DNA of 64,000 nucleotides from Ailurus styani (GCA_002007465.1 LNAC01000351.1:182304-246303), one strand, 5' to 3'. Positions 46,201-57,110 are shown, counted from the stretch's first letter. A program made the numbers and translations. The notes: generated by a model not told the origin, from the letters alone.

Positions 46201-46720
46201 GGAAAGATTATCCAATGGAAAAAAAGATAATCTCTTCAACAAATGGTGTTGGGAAACTGGACAGCCACATGCAGAAGAATGAAACTGGACCACTTTTTAC
46301 ACCATACACAAAAATAAACTCAAAATGGATGAAATACCTAAATGTGAGACAGGATTCTACCAAAATCCTAGAGGAGAACACAGGCAGAAACAACTTTGAC
46401 CTCAGCCACCACAACTTCTTGCTAGATAGGTCTCCAAAGGCAAGGGAATCAAAAGCAAAAATGAACTACTGGGACTTCATCAAGATAAAAAGGTTTTGCA
46501 CAGCAAAGGAAACAGTCAACAAAACTAAAAGGCAACTTACAGAAAGGGAGAAGATATTTGCAAATGACTTATCAGCTAAAGGGCTAGTATCCTAAATCTG
46601 TGAAGAACTTATGAAACTCAACACGCATAAAAAAAAAATCCAGTCAAGAAATGAGCAAAAGACATGAACAGACATTTCTCTGAAGAAGACATACAAATGA
46701 CTAACAGACCCATGAAAAAA
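43244..46720 (+). pseudogene. L1 ORF2 (endonuclease/reverse transcriptase) relic
   Basis: Starts ATGGCAATAAATTCATATC. An endonuclease-domain block is at 43367-43600 (KKAGVAILVSNKLDFKSKTV). The reverse-transcriptase domain spans about 44700-46020, with NLPRNKNPGLDGFPGKF, the active-site motif as FTDD at 45552-45563 (FADD is usual), and [18 protein letters not shown] later block runs at 46158-46595. These open pieces lie in different frames, showing several indels. A stop follows within about 50 bases of the start, and a Can-SINE interrupts the endonuclease region at 43929. Whether the original ORF2 stopped near 46.6 kb or read further is not clear. Confidence 0.85.
43929..44122 (-). mobile_element. 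Can-SINE, mustelid type, nested in L1 ORF2
   Basis: Poly-T, 'AAAGATTTTATTTATTTATTTCACAG', 'GGCAGAGAGGCAGGCAGAG', 'GCAGGCTCCCTGCTGAGCAG' and the head 'GCCACCCAGGCGCCC'. Perfect 17-bp duplication CATATCGTACATATTTT at 43912-43928 and 44123-44139. It sits in the endonuclease-coding region and postdates the L1. Confidence 0.97.
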
Positions 46721-47546
46721 TGGTCAACATCACTTGTCATCAGAGAAATGTAAATCAAAACCACAGTGAGGTGGTATACCTCACACCAGTCAGGATGGCT
46801 AAAGTGAGTAAGTCAGAAAACAATAGATGTTGGCAAGGATATGGAGAAAGGGGAAACTTCTTATACTGTTGGTGGGAATACAAACTGGTACAGCCACTCT
46901 GGGAAACAATATGGAGTTTCCTCAAAAATTTAAAAATAGAGCTACTCTACAACCCAATAGTTGTATTACTAAGTATTTATCCAAAGGCTCTAAACGTATT
47001 CACTCAAAAGGGCACATGTACCTTAATGTTTATAGCAGTAGTGTCTACAGTAGCCAAAATATGGGAAGAGGCCAGATGTCCACCAACAAATGAATGGATA
47101 CAGAAGAGGTGGTATATGTATACACACACACACATATACATACAATGGAATATTACTCAAACATCAAAAAGACTGAAAGCTTGTCATTTGCAACAATATA
47201 GATGGAACTATAGGGTACCATGTTAAGCAAAATAAGTCAGAGAAAGACAAATACCATATGATTTCACTCATATATGGGATTTAAGAAACAAAATAGATGA
47301 ACATAGGGGAAGGGACAGAAAAATAAAATAAGATAAAAACAGGGAGGGGGGAAACCATGAGAGACTCTTAACTATAGGAAACAAACTGAGGTTTGAGGGA
47401 AAGTGAGTTGGGGGAAGGGTAATTGAGTGATAGGCATTAAAAAGGGCACTTGATGTAGGGAGCACTGGGTTTTATATGCAACTGATGAGTCACTAAATTC
47501 TACCTCTGAAACTAATAATATACTATATGTTAACTAAATTGAATTT
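46721..47546 (+). other. L1 ORF2-end/3' UTR sequence
   Basis: Translates in pieces as late ORF2-like text ([20 protein letters not shown] at about 46846) and then grades into carnivoran L1 3' UTR ('ACCATGAGAGACTCTTAACTATAGG', 'GGGTTTTATATGCAACTGATGAGTC'). A short CA/TA tract lies near 47122-47140. Confidence 0.75.
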
Positions 47547-47696
47547 TTTTAAAGATTTTATTTATTTATTCATGATAGACAGAGGGAGAAAGAGAGAGAG
47601 GCAGAGGGAGAATGTGGGACTCAATCCCAGGACCATGGGATCATGGCCTGAGCTGAAGGCAGATGCTTAACTGACTGAGCTGCCCCGGGGGGGCCC
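47547..47696 (-). mobile_element. Can-SINE, short older subtype, nested in the L1 tail
   Basis: 'TTTAAAGATTTTATTTATTTATTCATGATAGACAG', GA-rich body, 'GGGACTCAATCCCAGGACC' and a head altered to 'GCTGCCCCGGGGGGGCCC'. Only ~150 bp, because the CT-rich body and the CTCCCTGCT block are missing. Perfect 15-bp duplication AACTAAATTGAATTT at 47532 and 47697. Confidence 0.93.
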
Positions 47697-47739
47697 AACT
47701 AAATTGAATTTAAATAAAATTTAAAAAATAACAAGTCCT

Positions 47740-50399
47740 CATTCCCAATATATTTCTACTTATTTATTTGTTATCTTATTACACTACTGTATTTGTACAT
47801 TTTATATTGTATACACTATCCAAATGTTTAAATTGAAGTTTTAAATTTAAAAACTAAATATAAATTCAAGTTTTAATATTTTCTCCTAACACACTGATAC
47901 ATTTCCTTACACACCATTTGGTTAGCTTACATGGGACTTCAGAGTCCATTACTCTAGATCAGTGATCCTTAACATCCTGTTCTGGAAACAGATGCTGTCT
48001 GTGTTAAAAATTCACAATAGTGAGTAGTGAAATAAGATAAATGAGATGAATCTAATGTTAATAAAGTTGTACTATTTACATTTAATTGACAGTCCTTTAA
48101 TCTGAAGTTAATTCCTTTTGTTTAACATAGTAGATATTAGCATTCAATTTTCTGCACATTACTGGCCATATAATGTGTATATATTCCAATTTTTAACTAA
48201 TAAACTCGATGAACTCCCAAAGGCTGGAAACTGCAGTTTTGCATGAAGTTATATGTGCAAAATAAATAGAATGAAGAAGTCACACAGGTGAAGTTGATGA
48301 AGTTTTCATTCAGGTAATGATGATGCTTACATTCTGAATAGGTCTTCACCAAGTAATAGGATAATGTCACTGCTGATATAAAGGTTAACCAATGAGAAAA
48401 ACTAAAAATTAGGCCCAATTATGAAAGTTTCCACAGGGACCACTTAATAATGACCTTTGATGGGTCCTATTCCACCTGAAGTGGAAAATGAGACTCCAAA
48501 AAAAAAAATACCTCTCATTTGCAAAGATATATGTCTTTTTAGTACTTTTTACAAAGAGAAAATGCAACTATAGCAAATACCACTGAAGATGAGAATAGTT
48601 AATTGACTGTCACCTTAAGTTGGACGTAATAGTAAAGCTGAAATTCTAAACCCAGAAAAGACATGCTAAAGTGATGTTATCTAGGAATTAGAGATTGAAG
48701 ATCTACTTTGGAAGAATCATAGAAAAAAAGAAAGGGAGATCTAAACATTATGGAAAATTCAACAAGAGCAAAAAGAAAATGTAACATGTTTTAATAGACT
48801 GAAATTAAATACACACACACACTTGTCAAATATGTTTTAAACCTGACCTAGAATTTATTTTCATTCATTTCATTATTCAACTTATTTTATGAAAGAATGC
48901 AAATAATAAGTGGTATCTATATTTGATTGGTTAACATGGTATTTTAAAAGATTATTTCATTAAAGCCTATTATATTTAGAATATTTAATAAAGCTTTTTT
49001 GAGAATAAAGTAGATACACATTTTTCCATTAACTGAAAATCTGTTTTTTCAGTACCCAAAAGTACATGAGCAAAAATGTTTTATGAATATCTAATTGATA
49101 CAGACACAGTAGATTAGCCCACCCACTGCACAAAACTCCAAAGTGAAAAATAAAGGCAGTCCTGCTCTTTAGAAATTGGCTTATTGTCCAGAATCCTGTT
49201 CATGGGTGATATCTTGAAAACTTGAAGGCATTTTCACTGATCCTTAACTGGTTCACTGGGAATCACTCATCTAGGTCATGCAAATAGAAATATGCATTCT
49301 CTTGGAATATCAAATTGTTAAAAAGTAATTTCAATATAAAACAGTTGTTTTCCCACACAAACATCTTAAGTCTGTGTTTGACACATTTAATTTTGAGTAA
49401 ATGCTTAAATAGCAATAGCAAAAAAAAAAAATTAAAAAGTATTTAAGACCAATTTGTTCTCCATTGTGGAAACTACTTCTTCTGACATAGGAGGATCTAG
49501 GAGAGAAGCAAAATGAATAACTGGGTTGATAACCTGCTAAATATGTGAATGTTCTGGGAGATGTTTCCCACAGCAAGAAGAGACATCTATAGCCTCTTTC
49601 TTTAATGAAATGTCCTCAAGTGGACAGAGGTATGAGAATTTTTGAAGTTGTTATAAATGCTAATGTTAAATACAATATAGGCATTTTAATGTTCTGCATA
49701 CTTTCATGGCAAAACTAGAAGTTTATAGAGTATTTATTTAAAAATTATCTATATAGTAAGTATTTCAGATGTTCTCAGCAAGCAGATAAATGTGGTGAGA
49801 TATGCAGAGGAATTAGAAGTTAGCTCTTTAAAGATTTAAGGTATTATCTTGAGAGGCACAATCAGCCTCTCAACCATATACGCATAATCTATGAAGAATC
49901 GGGGAAAAGTGGCCACATTATACACATTATATTATGTAATTCAGAAAAGAGATAAGTGGGAGGGCAGTAGGGAAGTCTTCCTAGAGGAAGTACAACTTAA
50001 AAGCAATATACAGAAAAAGGGTCAGTTTTCAGGGTGTGCTCTATCTTGATCCTTGGTCAAACAAGACTTGTAGGTAACTGGTTACACAGTGTTGGGAAGA
50101 CATGGATGCAGCCTAATTGTGATGTGAATAGAGTTTCTTTCAGGCATTATACTGTCTGTCCTTTCTTCTTTTTCAACACATCACAAAAGATTGGCCCTTC
50201 TTTTGTAAAAGAACAGTAATACTGTCAATAACTTGAAAAAAGGAAAGTATCAAACACGTGAAGTCTATATATAGAGACCACTTCTCTCCTGAATAGCAGC
50301 CCAGCATCAATAATATTCACTGAAAAGAAAGTGACACTGTCTCTTCCTTCCTGACCTGAACAATCTGTGGAGGTTTCCTCTGTGATCTTTTACAGGAAT

Positions 50400-50400
<1 letters not shown>
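47740..50400. other. Unassigned AT-rich DNA
   Basis: No gene recognised. 'TAGATCAGTGATCCTTAACATC' near 47956 hints at a DNA-transposon tip but is too short. A short CA tract lies near 48813-48822. Confidence 0.45.
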
Positions 50401-50401
<1 letters not shown>

Positions 50402-50452
<51 letters not shown>

Positions 50453-50490
50453 TGTGTGCATGAGAGAGAGACAGAGACAGAGAGACAGAC
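50402..50490 (+). repeat. Long (TG)n microsatellite with adjoining (GA)n
   Basis: About 28 TG units broken once by GG near 50445, then GCATGAGAGAGAGACAGAGACAG. It is the longest dinucleotide run in the window and likely length-polymorphic. It generates histidine/threonine-rich artefact frames on the - strand. Confidence 0.96.
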
Positions 50491-51055
50491 TGACTTCCAG
50501 TTTGAAGTTGTAGAAATAAGAGCGTTACTAAAATACACAAACAACAATCGAGTGTGATTTCACAGCATCATGATTGACTTAATTAAGATATTAAATTTGA
50601 TGGATAGGATTTTATTTAAAAATAATATAAAGAGCATCTAATACATCCATTGTGCAAGATAAAATTACATAATACTGAGTATAGACCATTTTGAAATAGG
50701 TGCTTAGAAATTCATGACCAAATCAGAGGAAAGAGAGAGACTGTATCCTTATTTACATGCAATAAAAACTGAGAGATGGCCCTCATGTGAAGACTAGATC
50801 AGAGTTCTTGAATGAAAATAAAATTTTCTCTTTTATAATCCTATGAGGAAATAACATGTGGAAGACATTTTCAGAGATTAGGAAAGAGAATACTGATTTT
50901 ACAAAATATATATCAAAATGAAGCCTAGAGAAGTATAAAGAAAACAAAAGCAAACACTTTAACAGGGCCATAGAGTTCTGTATCTTTAGAGGCAAGGCTG
51001 GTATTAAGTTCAGAAATAGAAACTTAGGCTATCTTTGAACATAGTATACACTTCT
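50491..51055. other. Unassigned AT-rich DNA
   Basis: No gene or repeat recognised. Confidence 0.4.
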
Positions 51056-51059
51056 CAAT

Positions 51060-51350
51060 GTTAGCCATTCAATGAAAAATTGTTATTTTCACAGTTGAGA
51101 CTATTCTTGGTCCTTTGAATGTCTGTATAAATTTTAGGAAAATATCCATTTTTATTAATAACCTATTGGGATTTTCACTAGAATTTCATTGAATCTATAG
51201 ATCAATTTGGAAAGGGTTGTTAACAAGATTGAGTCTTCTGACACATGAAAAGGGTACATTTCTACACTTATTTAGGTCTTCTTCAATTTCTGTTAGCAGT
51301 GTAAAATTGTAAAATTTTCAATTTTCAGATCTTTCTCATTAGTTCTCAGA
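51060..51350 (-). mobile_element. Ancient L1 ORF2 3' fragment, antisense
   Basis: 'TTGGTCCTTTGAATGTCTG', 'AACCTATTGGGATTTTCAC', 'TTCATTGAATCTATAGATCAATTTGG', 'AAGATTGAGTCTTCTGACACATG' and 'TTATTTAGGTCTTCTTCAATTTC' are the reversed L1M ORF2 sequence downstream of the reverse-transcriptase core. Confidence 0.8.
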
Positions 51351-51354
51351 TTCA

Positions 51355-52175
51355 CCCTTGTATTTTCTATTTTTGCTGCAACAGCAACTTAATAACTTTG
51401 GAGAACTAAACAGGACAGACTGACTTAGAGGAATTTATGCCCTTTGGGGAATATAAATAATAAACAAGAAAAGATAATTTGAAACTGTGAAAAGGCAATA
51501 AGGAAACAGGTAGAAAAGAAGGCATTTGGGGATAGTATCTGTACTTAGAAGTAACAGTCCCATTAGCAAGATTGAAATGTAAATATCTCCTTATCTCCCA
51601 GATTCTGTGGAAGGTAGAAGCCTAACTTTTTGAGTGTTTTGCTCCAAGTTGTAAAACTACTTCCAGTCATAAAGAAATTAGTTTATCTTTTTTGTTTGTT
51701 TTGCTTTTTTTGTTTTCCCTTTGAGTAAAGTCAATTAACAAACTTAGAGGGTCACCCCAATTACCAGATAATGTTAGGACGAACTGTATGTGAGCAGAGG
51801 GGCTGGCAATTCCTCTTACTTGAGAACTAGTTACTGTTTATTTTGAAAAAGACGTATGTAACAGGTTGTATCTTCTTGCCTACACAAAAGGGCAAGATTA
51901 CTGTCTGTTTTTACCGTTTCTTAGGATTGCCAATGATGTGCATCACATTCTGGTTTAATGCTTATTCTATGATAAAAGTGTTCTTTTTCTCTGCTAACTT
52001 TCTGGGTTGCAAGAAGATTTTTAAAATATATATATTTCTCCTTCAGTATCCAAAAGATAAGAAAATTCTGGAGAATAGTTCTCCAATGAAATAGCACATA
52101 TTAAGCCCAAAACTGGAGAAAGAATTTGACTTAATGGAAAAACAGTATAAGAAATCTTGAAGTTGGTTGGTGTGA
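51355..52175. other. Unassigned AT-rich DNA
   Basis: An open frame of 83 codons at 51843-52094 has no recognised similarity. No other feature seen. Confidence 0.4.
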
Positions 52176-52179
52176 GTGA

Positions 52180-52650
52180 GAGAATGAGATGAATTTGGAA
52201 AGAATTATATCAACCTATACTATATAAGAATATTATGCTATAATCAGGAGTTTAGATTTTATTCTAGTTTCAATGAATGGATGTTGAAGTGGTTCAAGCT
52301 GTATCTAATTTGCATTGTAAATGATCAAACCAGCTGTTGTGTTGAGAATTAATTTAAGAGTTAAGAAGGGAAGAACAGTTGGTGTTCCAATATCCTTGGA
52401 AAGAGCTGTGATGGCTTCCAGAACAGGAAATACTAATACTGAAAAAAGTAGCCAGATTTATTTTGTCACTTAAGCACAGAATAAAGGTCTGGACAAGATG
52501 TAGGAAAAAAAAAAGAAAGTACAAAAATTATTTGTATTTTTTTTTAACTTGAGCGAAAAAGTAGATGTTGATGCATTTTATAGAAATGGGTAAAACTGGG
52601 GAGAGACAGATTTGGGTGGAGTGGCAGGCAAGAATTATATATTATCACTT
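52180..52650 (+). repeat. Ancient dispersed repeat (same group as 40.1 kb)
   Basis: 'TAGATTTTATTCTAG', 'GTTGTGTTGAGAATTAATTTAAG', 'GAACAGGAAATAC' and 'GGGTAAAACTGGGGAGAGACAG' line up with the middle to later part of the repeat at 40145-41260. Confidence 0.5.
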
Positions 52651-52689
52651 TTTACTCCCTTTGAGCATAATACATTTTTTAAATACCTG

Positions 52690-52930
52690 CTTTCTGATGA
52701 TGCTATGGTAATTCATCCTGTGGACATATGCTAATTCAAATGAACATCTCTCTAAGCGTTGTATATTTCTCCATTGTATAGAGCATTGTGATTAATATTC
52801 TTACAATTAATTATGCATATAGACTAAACTTGGATTATTTCTAAGGATAAATTTGTGGAAATAGAATCTTGAGTTCCATGTAACATTTCAGATGCTTTGA
52901 TATTGTTGACTTTTGTTCTCCCAAAGACTA
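52690..52930 (-). repeat. L1/HAL1-type 3' fragment, antisense
   Basis: 'GGATTATTTCTAAGGATAAATTTGTGG', 'AATAGAATCTTGAGTTCC' and 'GATATTGTTGACTTTTG' resemble the reversed 3' region of old L1/HAL1 elements. Confidence 0.45.
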
Positions 52931-53253
52931 CCATAAAAATAAACAAACAAACCAAAAAACCTGTTGATTAAGCAAAGTTAAGTTTATTAGACTTCCTATA
53001 ATAAGGGGGAATACCAATTTGACATAGCATCGAGAGCAATAGTGTTTCAGCAGGGGGAAGTGAGGAGAGTATTTTATAGAGTTTGAGGACCTGAGTTTTG
53101 TGATAGTAAGGTGAGACTTGCCGTGTACGAAATTGTTTGAGATTAAGCAACTATTTATGATAATCTGTCTTTTTTTGTTATTGTTATTATTTTTTTGATA
53201 ATCTGTTTTTGGATTGGTTTATAAAATAAGGTAAGGATCTTGAAGTGAGTCTT

Positions 53254-53447
53254 TTTTTTAAGATTTTATTTATTTATTTGACACAGAGAGAGAGAAATCA
53301 CAAGTAGGCAGAGAGGCAGGCAGAGAGAGAGGGGGAAGCAGGCTCCCCGCTGAGCAGAGAGCCTGATATGGGGCTCCATCCCAGGACCTTGAGATCATGA
53401 CCTGAGCCGAAGGCAGAGGCTTAACCCACTGAGCCATCCAGGCACCC
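53254..53447 (-). mobile_element. Can-SINE, mustelid type, antisense
   Basis: 'AAGATTTTATTTATTTATTTGACACAG', 'GGCAGAGAGGCAGGCAGAG', 'GCAGGCTCCCCGCTGAGC' and head 'GCCATCCAGGCACCC'. Perfect 15-bp duplication CTTGAAGTGAGTCTT at 53239 and 53448. Confidence 0.97.
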
Positions 53448-53464
53448 CTTGAAGTGAGTCTTAA

Positions 53465-53870
53465 GGAAGCTATTAGTCTTGATAGGAAAGCTATTTGAGT
53501 TAGCCTACTGTCACATCTCCCAGAAGCAGATATTTGTTTGCCCCTAACATTTTAAGATAAGGGAAATGGTCAGTGTTATTCAATACAGGGACAGGGAATT
53601 ATGTTGATTTCAATCCTCAATTTATATTGTCAAATTACTCTTAATGAAATTTGCATCAACTAGTATTTTTTATATTTACTCTTTGGAAATTTATTGTCAT
53701 CACTGATTATATTTTTATTTGAATTTAGGGTATGGCTATTGTTAATCATATATGCTGCCATGCCACATCTGATTTGTGATACATGTCTTATTCTTAATAT
53801 AAATCTATACCTTAGTAAAGCAAAAGGTAAACTATAATTGATCATTAGTTAGTTGATAAATAGAATTTTT
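53465..53870. other. Unassigned AT-rich DNA
   Basis: No gene or repeat recognised. Confidence 0.4.
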
Positions 53871-53879
53871 AAAATATGC

Positions 53880-54260
53880 ATCTGCAAGCCAATCATTCAT
53901 CTTCTTTGAAGAGACTTAGAAGAGAAAGCTGTTAAATATAAAGTCCTAAACTTCAGGGCAAATGTGTGAATTTCTCTTAAAGGAGACACTTCTGCAATAT
54001 TTTCACTATAGCATTTCATCTGTCAGCAGAGATTAGTGAGTAAAAATGGCTTTGGCATATTTACAGAATGAGCTCAGTATCAAATCCTTCATTTAAGTAG
54101 ATATAGCAATGTTAGGCAGATGATGATGGAGTCTCTTCCCAGTGGGAAGACATGCACATCTCACTTATCATCCTTGTGCATAGTGACTCTCAGTAATAGC
54201 TGTGGGAGATTAGCCAGTTTGGCCCATTTTATCCAGGCAAAGCTCTAGTGGCAGGTATCA
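53880..54260. other. Repeat-free segment, candidate conserved non-coding DNA
   Basis: Single-copy looking and of balanced composition ('TGTCAGCAGAGATTAGTGAG', 'GCAGATGATGATGGAGTCTC', 'AGTTTGGCCCATTTTATCC'). No coding frame. Texture-based only. Confidence 0.25.
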
Positions 54261-54521
54261 AAAGAAGGACGCCTAATACTCTTAATCATTGTGAAATATA
54301 ACCTAAGGGAGAGAAATTCCATTTTTGTATAGAAAAGTTTGAAGGGAAATGCTTTATAAAGCAATAAGCATTTCAATCTAATCATTTTTCTGTTGACAAG
54401 ATTGACCTTTTCTCACTACAAAAGTCACTTCCTTAAAATCTAAAATAGTCACAAAAAGAATAAATGTGTTCAGTATTCATTCTTTAAGTTTGCAGATAAA
54501 CATAAAAATTAAAAACATAGG

Positions 54522-54705
54522 GATGCCTTGGTGGCTTAGTCAGGTGGGTGTCTGCCTTCACCTCAGGTCATGATCCTGGAGTTCCAGGATCGAGCCCCGA
54601 GCCCTGTGTTAGGCTCCCTGCTCAGCGGGAGTCTGCTTCTCCCTTTGCCCCTCACCCCACTTCTGCTCTCTTTCTCTCTCTCAAATAAATAAAAAAAAAT
54701 AATAA

Positions 54706-54740
<35 letters not shown>

Positions 54741-54752
54741 AATCTTTAAAAA
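54522..54752 (+). mobile_element. Can-SINE, older subtype, with long (AAAT)n tail
   Basis: Head 'GGGATGCCTTGGTGGCTTAG', B-box-like 'AGGATCGAGCCCCGAG', 'GGCTCCCTGCTCAGCGGG', then CTCTTTCTCTCTCTC and a tail that includes about eleven AAAT units (54700-54742), expanded well beyond the usual two or three. Flanks share roughly AAAATTAAAA. Confidence 0.93.
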
Positions 54753-55058
54753 ATTAAAATCATACATATATGATTTTTAATGCAAAAAAGCAAAATGTTA
54801 AGGTAACTAACATACTTGTATTTTTTGATATATTGAGTGAAGGTAGCATAGAGGGTGTATCTAATGATCTCATATTCTAATTTTAGTAACTTACTATTGT
54901 AAATTGACATTGTTTAATTAATATTTTATTTATGCTTTCCGCATATGAATTTAATATATAAATATATTTTCTTATTGAGCAGTACAGAGTGATTTTAGAT
55001 TCTTAGACAAAAATAGATAAACCCAAAGGAAAAAAAACATTTAAAATCACACCATGAG

Positions 55059-55263
55059 GGGCGCCTGGGTGGCTCAGTGGGTTAAGCCTCTGCCTTTGGC
55101 TCAGGTCATGATCTCAGGGTCCTGGGATCGAGACCCGCATTGGGCTCTCTGCTCAGCAGGGAGCCTGCTTCCCCCTCTCTCTCTGCCTGCCTCTCTGCCT
55201 ACTTGTGACCTCTCTCTCTCTGTCAAATAAATAAATAAAATCTTTAAAAAAATTTTTAAAATT
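55059..55263 (+). mobile_element. Can-SINE, mustelid type, sense, near-consensus
   Basis: Head 'GGCGCCTGGGTGGCTCAGTG', B-box-like GGGATCGAGACCC at 55124-55136, GCCTGCCTCTCTGCC body and the CAAATAAATAAATAAAATCTT-type tail. Duplication AAAATCACACCATGAG (55043-55058) versus an eroded AAAAAACACCATGAG copy ending at 55279. Confidence 0.96.
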
Positions 55264-55279
55264 AAAAAAACACCATGAG

Positions 55280-55540
55280 AAAATATTTGTTAATATTTAT
55301 ATTATATTAATATAACATATATATAAATATAAACAATCAGAAATTTAGATCATGAAGTAAATAATATTGCTTTTCAATTTAACAACTTAAACATTTGTAT
55401 GTATGAGAAAAAAATGAATTCTTTGATGGAACTGGAAGATAGGATGAAATTATAGAACTATAGAAAAGAAGAGTATAACCTCCATATATGTCCATACATT
55501 GTTTTCATTAACATCCTATAAGGGAGTCTAGTCTCTGTTT
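55280..55540. other. Unassigned AT-rich DNA
   Basis: Starts with a TATATTA-rich stretch. No gene recognised. Confidence 0.4.
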
Positions 55541-55547
55541 ATTCTTC

Positions 55548-55745
55548 ACCTGATTTTCAAAGTGTGGTCCCTGGAACAGCAGCAGCAGCAGCATTCGGAA
55601 ACTTTCTGGAAATGTAAGTTCTGGAGTTTCACCCAGACACCGAATCAGAAGCTCAGAAAGACTCAGCAATCTGTTTCTAATAAACCCTCCAGGTGACTCT
55701 CCTTCATGCTTGAATCTGCAATCCAGTATCTTAAACCTAAGATCC
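55548..55745 (-). repeat. MER5A-type (hAT-Charlie) DNA transposon remnant
   Basis: 'TTTTCAAAGTGTGGTCCCTGGAACAGCAGCAG', 'GGAAATGTAAGTTCTGG', 'CCGAATCAGAAGCTCAG', 'CAGCAATCTGTTTCTAATAAACCCTCCAGGTGACTC' is MER5A in reverse. MER5-type elements are short non-autonomous hAT transposons without coding capacity. A six-unit CAG run at 55574 lies inside. Confidence 0.85.
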
Positions 55746-55909
55746 TTAGTAGTCATGGAATAAGGAATACAAAAGAAGAGAACTTGGGAGCTTTTCCCAC
55801 AGAATAATATCACTGGAAAATTAGCTAGTATTTGAATAGCTAGATGGCTATTCATTTCCTTCTTAAAACCTGAATCAAGTTCTCCACCTGTCAAAGGAAA
55901 TTCATATGA

Positions 55910-56119
55910 GGCACCTCATTCACCTTCCATTTTTGTTCTCATTTTGCTTCACTTTTAATTACTAATTAGGTTAGTAGTAACCTGTAGGGAATTGTGCAGA
56001 AATATCTTTACTTAAATAAAAAGTATGCCTTTATTGCCAATGTTGGGTTTGTAAAACAAAGATCATTCTCTCCTAAGTGGAAAACTTGTATCATATTCTG
56101 AAACATGGAATAACTTTGT
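55910..56119. other. Unassigned AT-rich DNA
   Basis: No gene or repeat recognised. Confidence 0.4.
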
Positions 56120-56480
56120 TTAATGGTTCAGCTATAAACCATTCAACCTAGGGGTCCATGATATGAAGGCTGGCAGTTTGTAATGTAGGGTTTAATTAAA
56201 TTGGGCCCTGCTATAATTAAAGGTTTTGAGTTATTAATGCATCACTCTGACAAACATTTAATTTTTATCTTGCTGGTGAAACCCTTATTTAAAAAGTATA
56301 TTAGGACAGCTAAATAGAATTTGCTGCAGAAATGGTTTGGATTTTTAGATGTAATTCAGCACAATACACTGCAGTGACTGTTTTCTTTTTAAATAAAAAA
56401 GAGGACTTTGGAAGCTCAAGAAAATGAGCACAGTGTGAGATAAGGGAGCAATTCCATTTTTAAAAGTCATAAATCAGGTA
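56120..56480. other. Repeat-free segment, strongest candidate for conserved regulatory DNA
   Basis: Very dense TAATTA/ATTAAT cores (GGTTTAATTAAATTGGGCC, CTATAATTAAAGG, GTTATTAATGCATCAC), then 'GATGTAATTCAGCACAATACACTGCAG' and 'AGTCATAAATCAGG', with no recognised repeat and no coding frame. This resembles developmental enhancers, but conservation has not been tested. Confidence 0.35.
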
Positions 56481-56489
56481 TATGGAGAA

Positions 56490-57110
56490 AAATCTCTCTA
56501 AATGCTCAGTGTTGGAAATCTGTCTGTGCTCACCACAAACCACCCTGGCATTTTGGATTCACAGTTTGGAGTCTGAGGTTTCAGGTTATTTCAGTATCAC
56601 TTATACTACTTTAACAAGTATTTTCCTGTTTGCATCTAGAGGAGGCAAAGGAGCAGATGCGTCACTAACCTGTTGATTCTCAGTTTCTTCTTAGAGCTAA
56701 TCCTAATTGAAGACATCATCTGTATTTATCCACTGTGGGACCAGATGATTCTCTTAAGTAGAAGTATTTTTTCTAGCTAGAATTCCAATGCAGATTCAGT
56801 ATTATTGTCCCTTCTCTGATACTTAGAAATTAAATATGGAGTGTAGAAACACAAAGTTCAGCATTCCTTAGAATTCTAAGGAGCACTACTTGTCCCCGGG
56901 CAAACCCAGCATTCAGTAATGTTGTGTATATTACCTTTGATATCCCCCTTTACAAGACTCAAATTACATGATAGTTCATTGCAAACTCTGAGGAGTCTTG
57001 TGGTTAAGAAATGTAGGCAATTGTATGTCAGCATCTGTCAAACTTAATGTACCACAGGCCTTTCCTCCTTTCCTGACCCATCCTACTGTTCCACAGAGCA
57101 TGCAATGGAA
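56490..57110. other. Unassigned DNA
   Basis: No gene or repeat recognised. A 64-codon open frame has no similarity. Confidence 0.4.

Larger units (their letters stand above)
41560..47735 (+). mobile_element. Nearly full-length carnivoran L1, inactive, with two nested Can-SINEs
   Basis: Order: 5' UTR (about 41560-42283), ORF1 (42284 to ~43175), short spacer, ORF2 (from 43244), then a 3' UTR ending 'GCACTGGGTTTTATATGC', 'AAATTCTACCTCTGAAACTAATAATA', 'GTTAACTAAATTGAATTT' and an AATAAAATTTAAAAAATAA tail. The terminal text is diagnostic of carnivoran L1s. Removing the two SINEs and one copy of each duplication leaves roughly 5.8 kb. Both ORFs carry stops and frameshifts, so it cannot move by itself. 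No convincing duplication of the whole element was found. Confidence 0.9.

Noticed and set aside
45062..46595. Reverse-transcriptase gene of a novel system
   Set aside because: The sequence is ordinary L1 ORF2 with frameshifts, flanked by the L1 5' UTR and 3' tail.
47956..48000. MER5-type transposon tip
   Set aside because: Only about 20 bases resemble it, and the rest does not follow the family.
55059..55140. tRNA gene-like sequence with A- and B-box-like motifs
   Set aside because: It is the head of a Can-SINE, followed by the SINE body and tail, and does not form a proper tRNA.
55508..55894. 128-codon open frame on the - strand
   Set aside because: Its middle is the MER5A-type transposon remnant, which does not code for protein.
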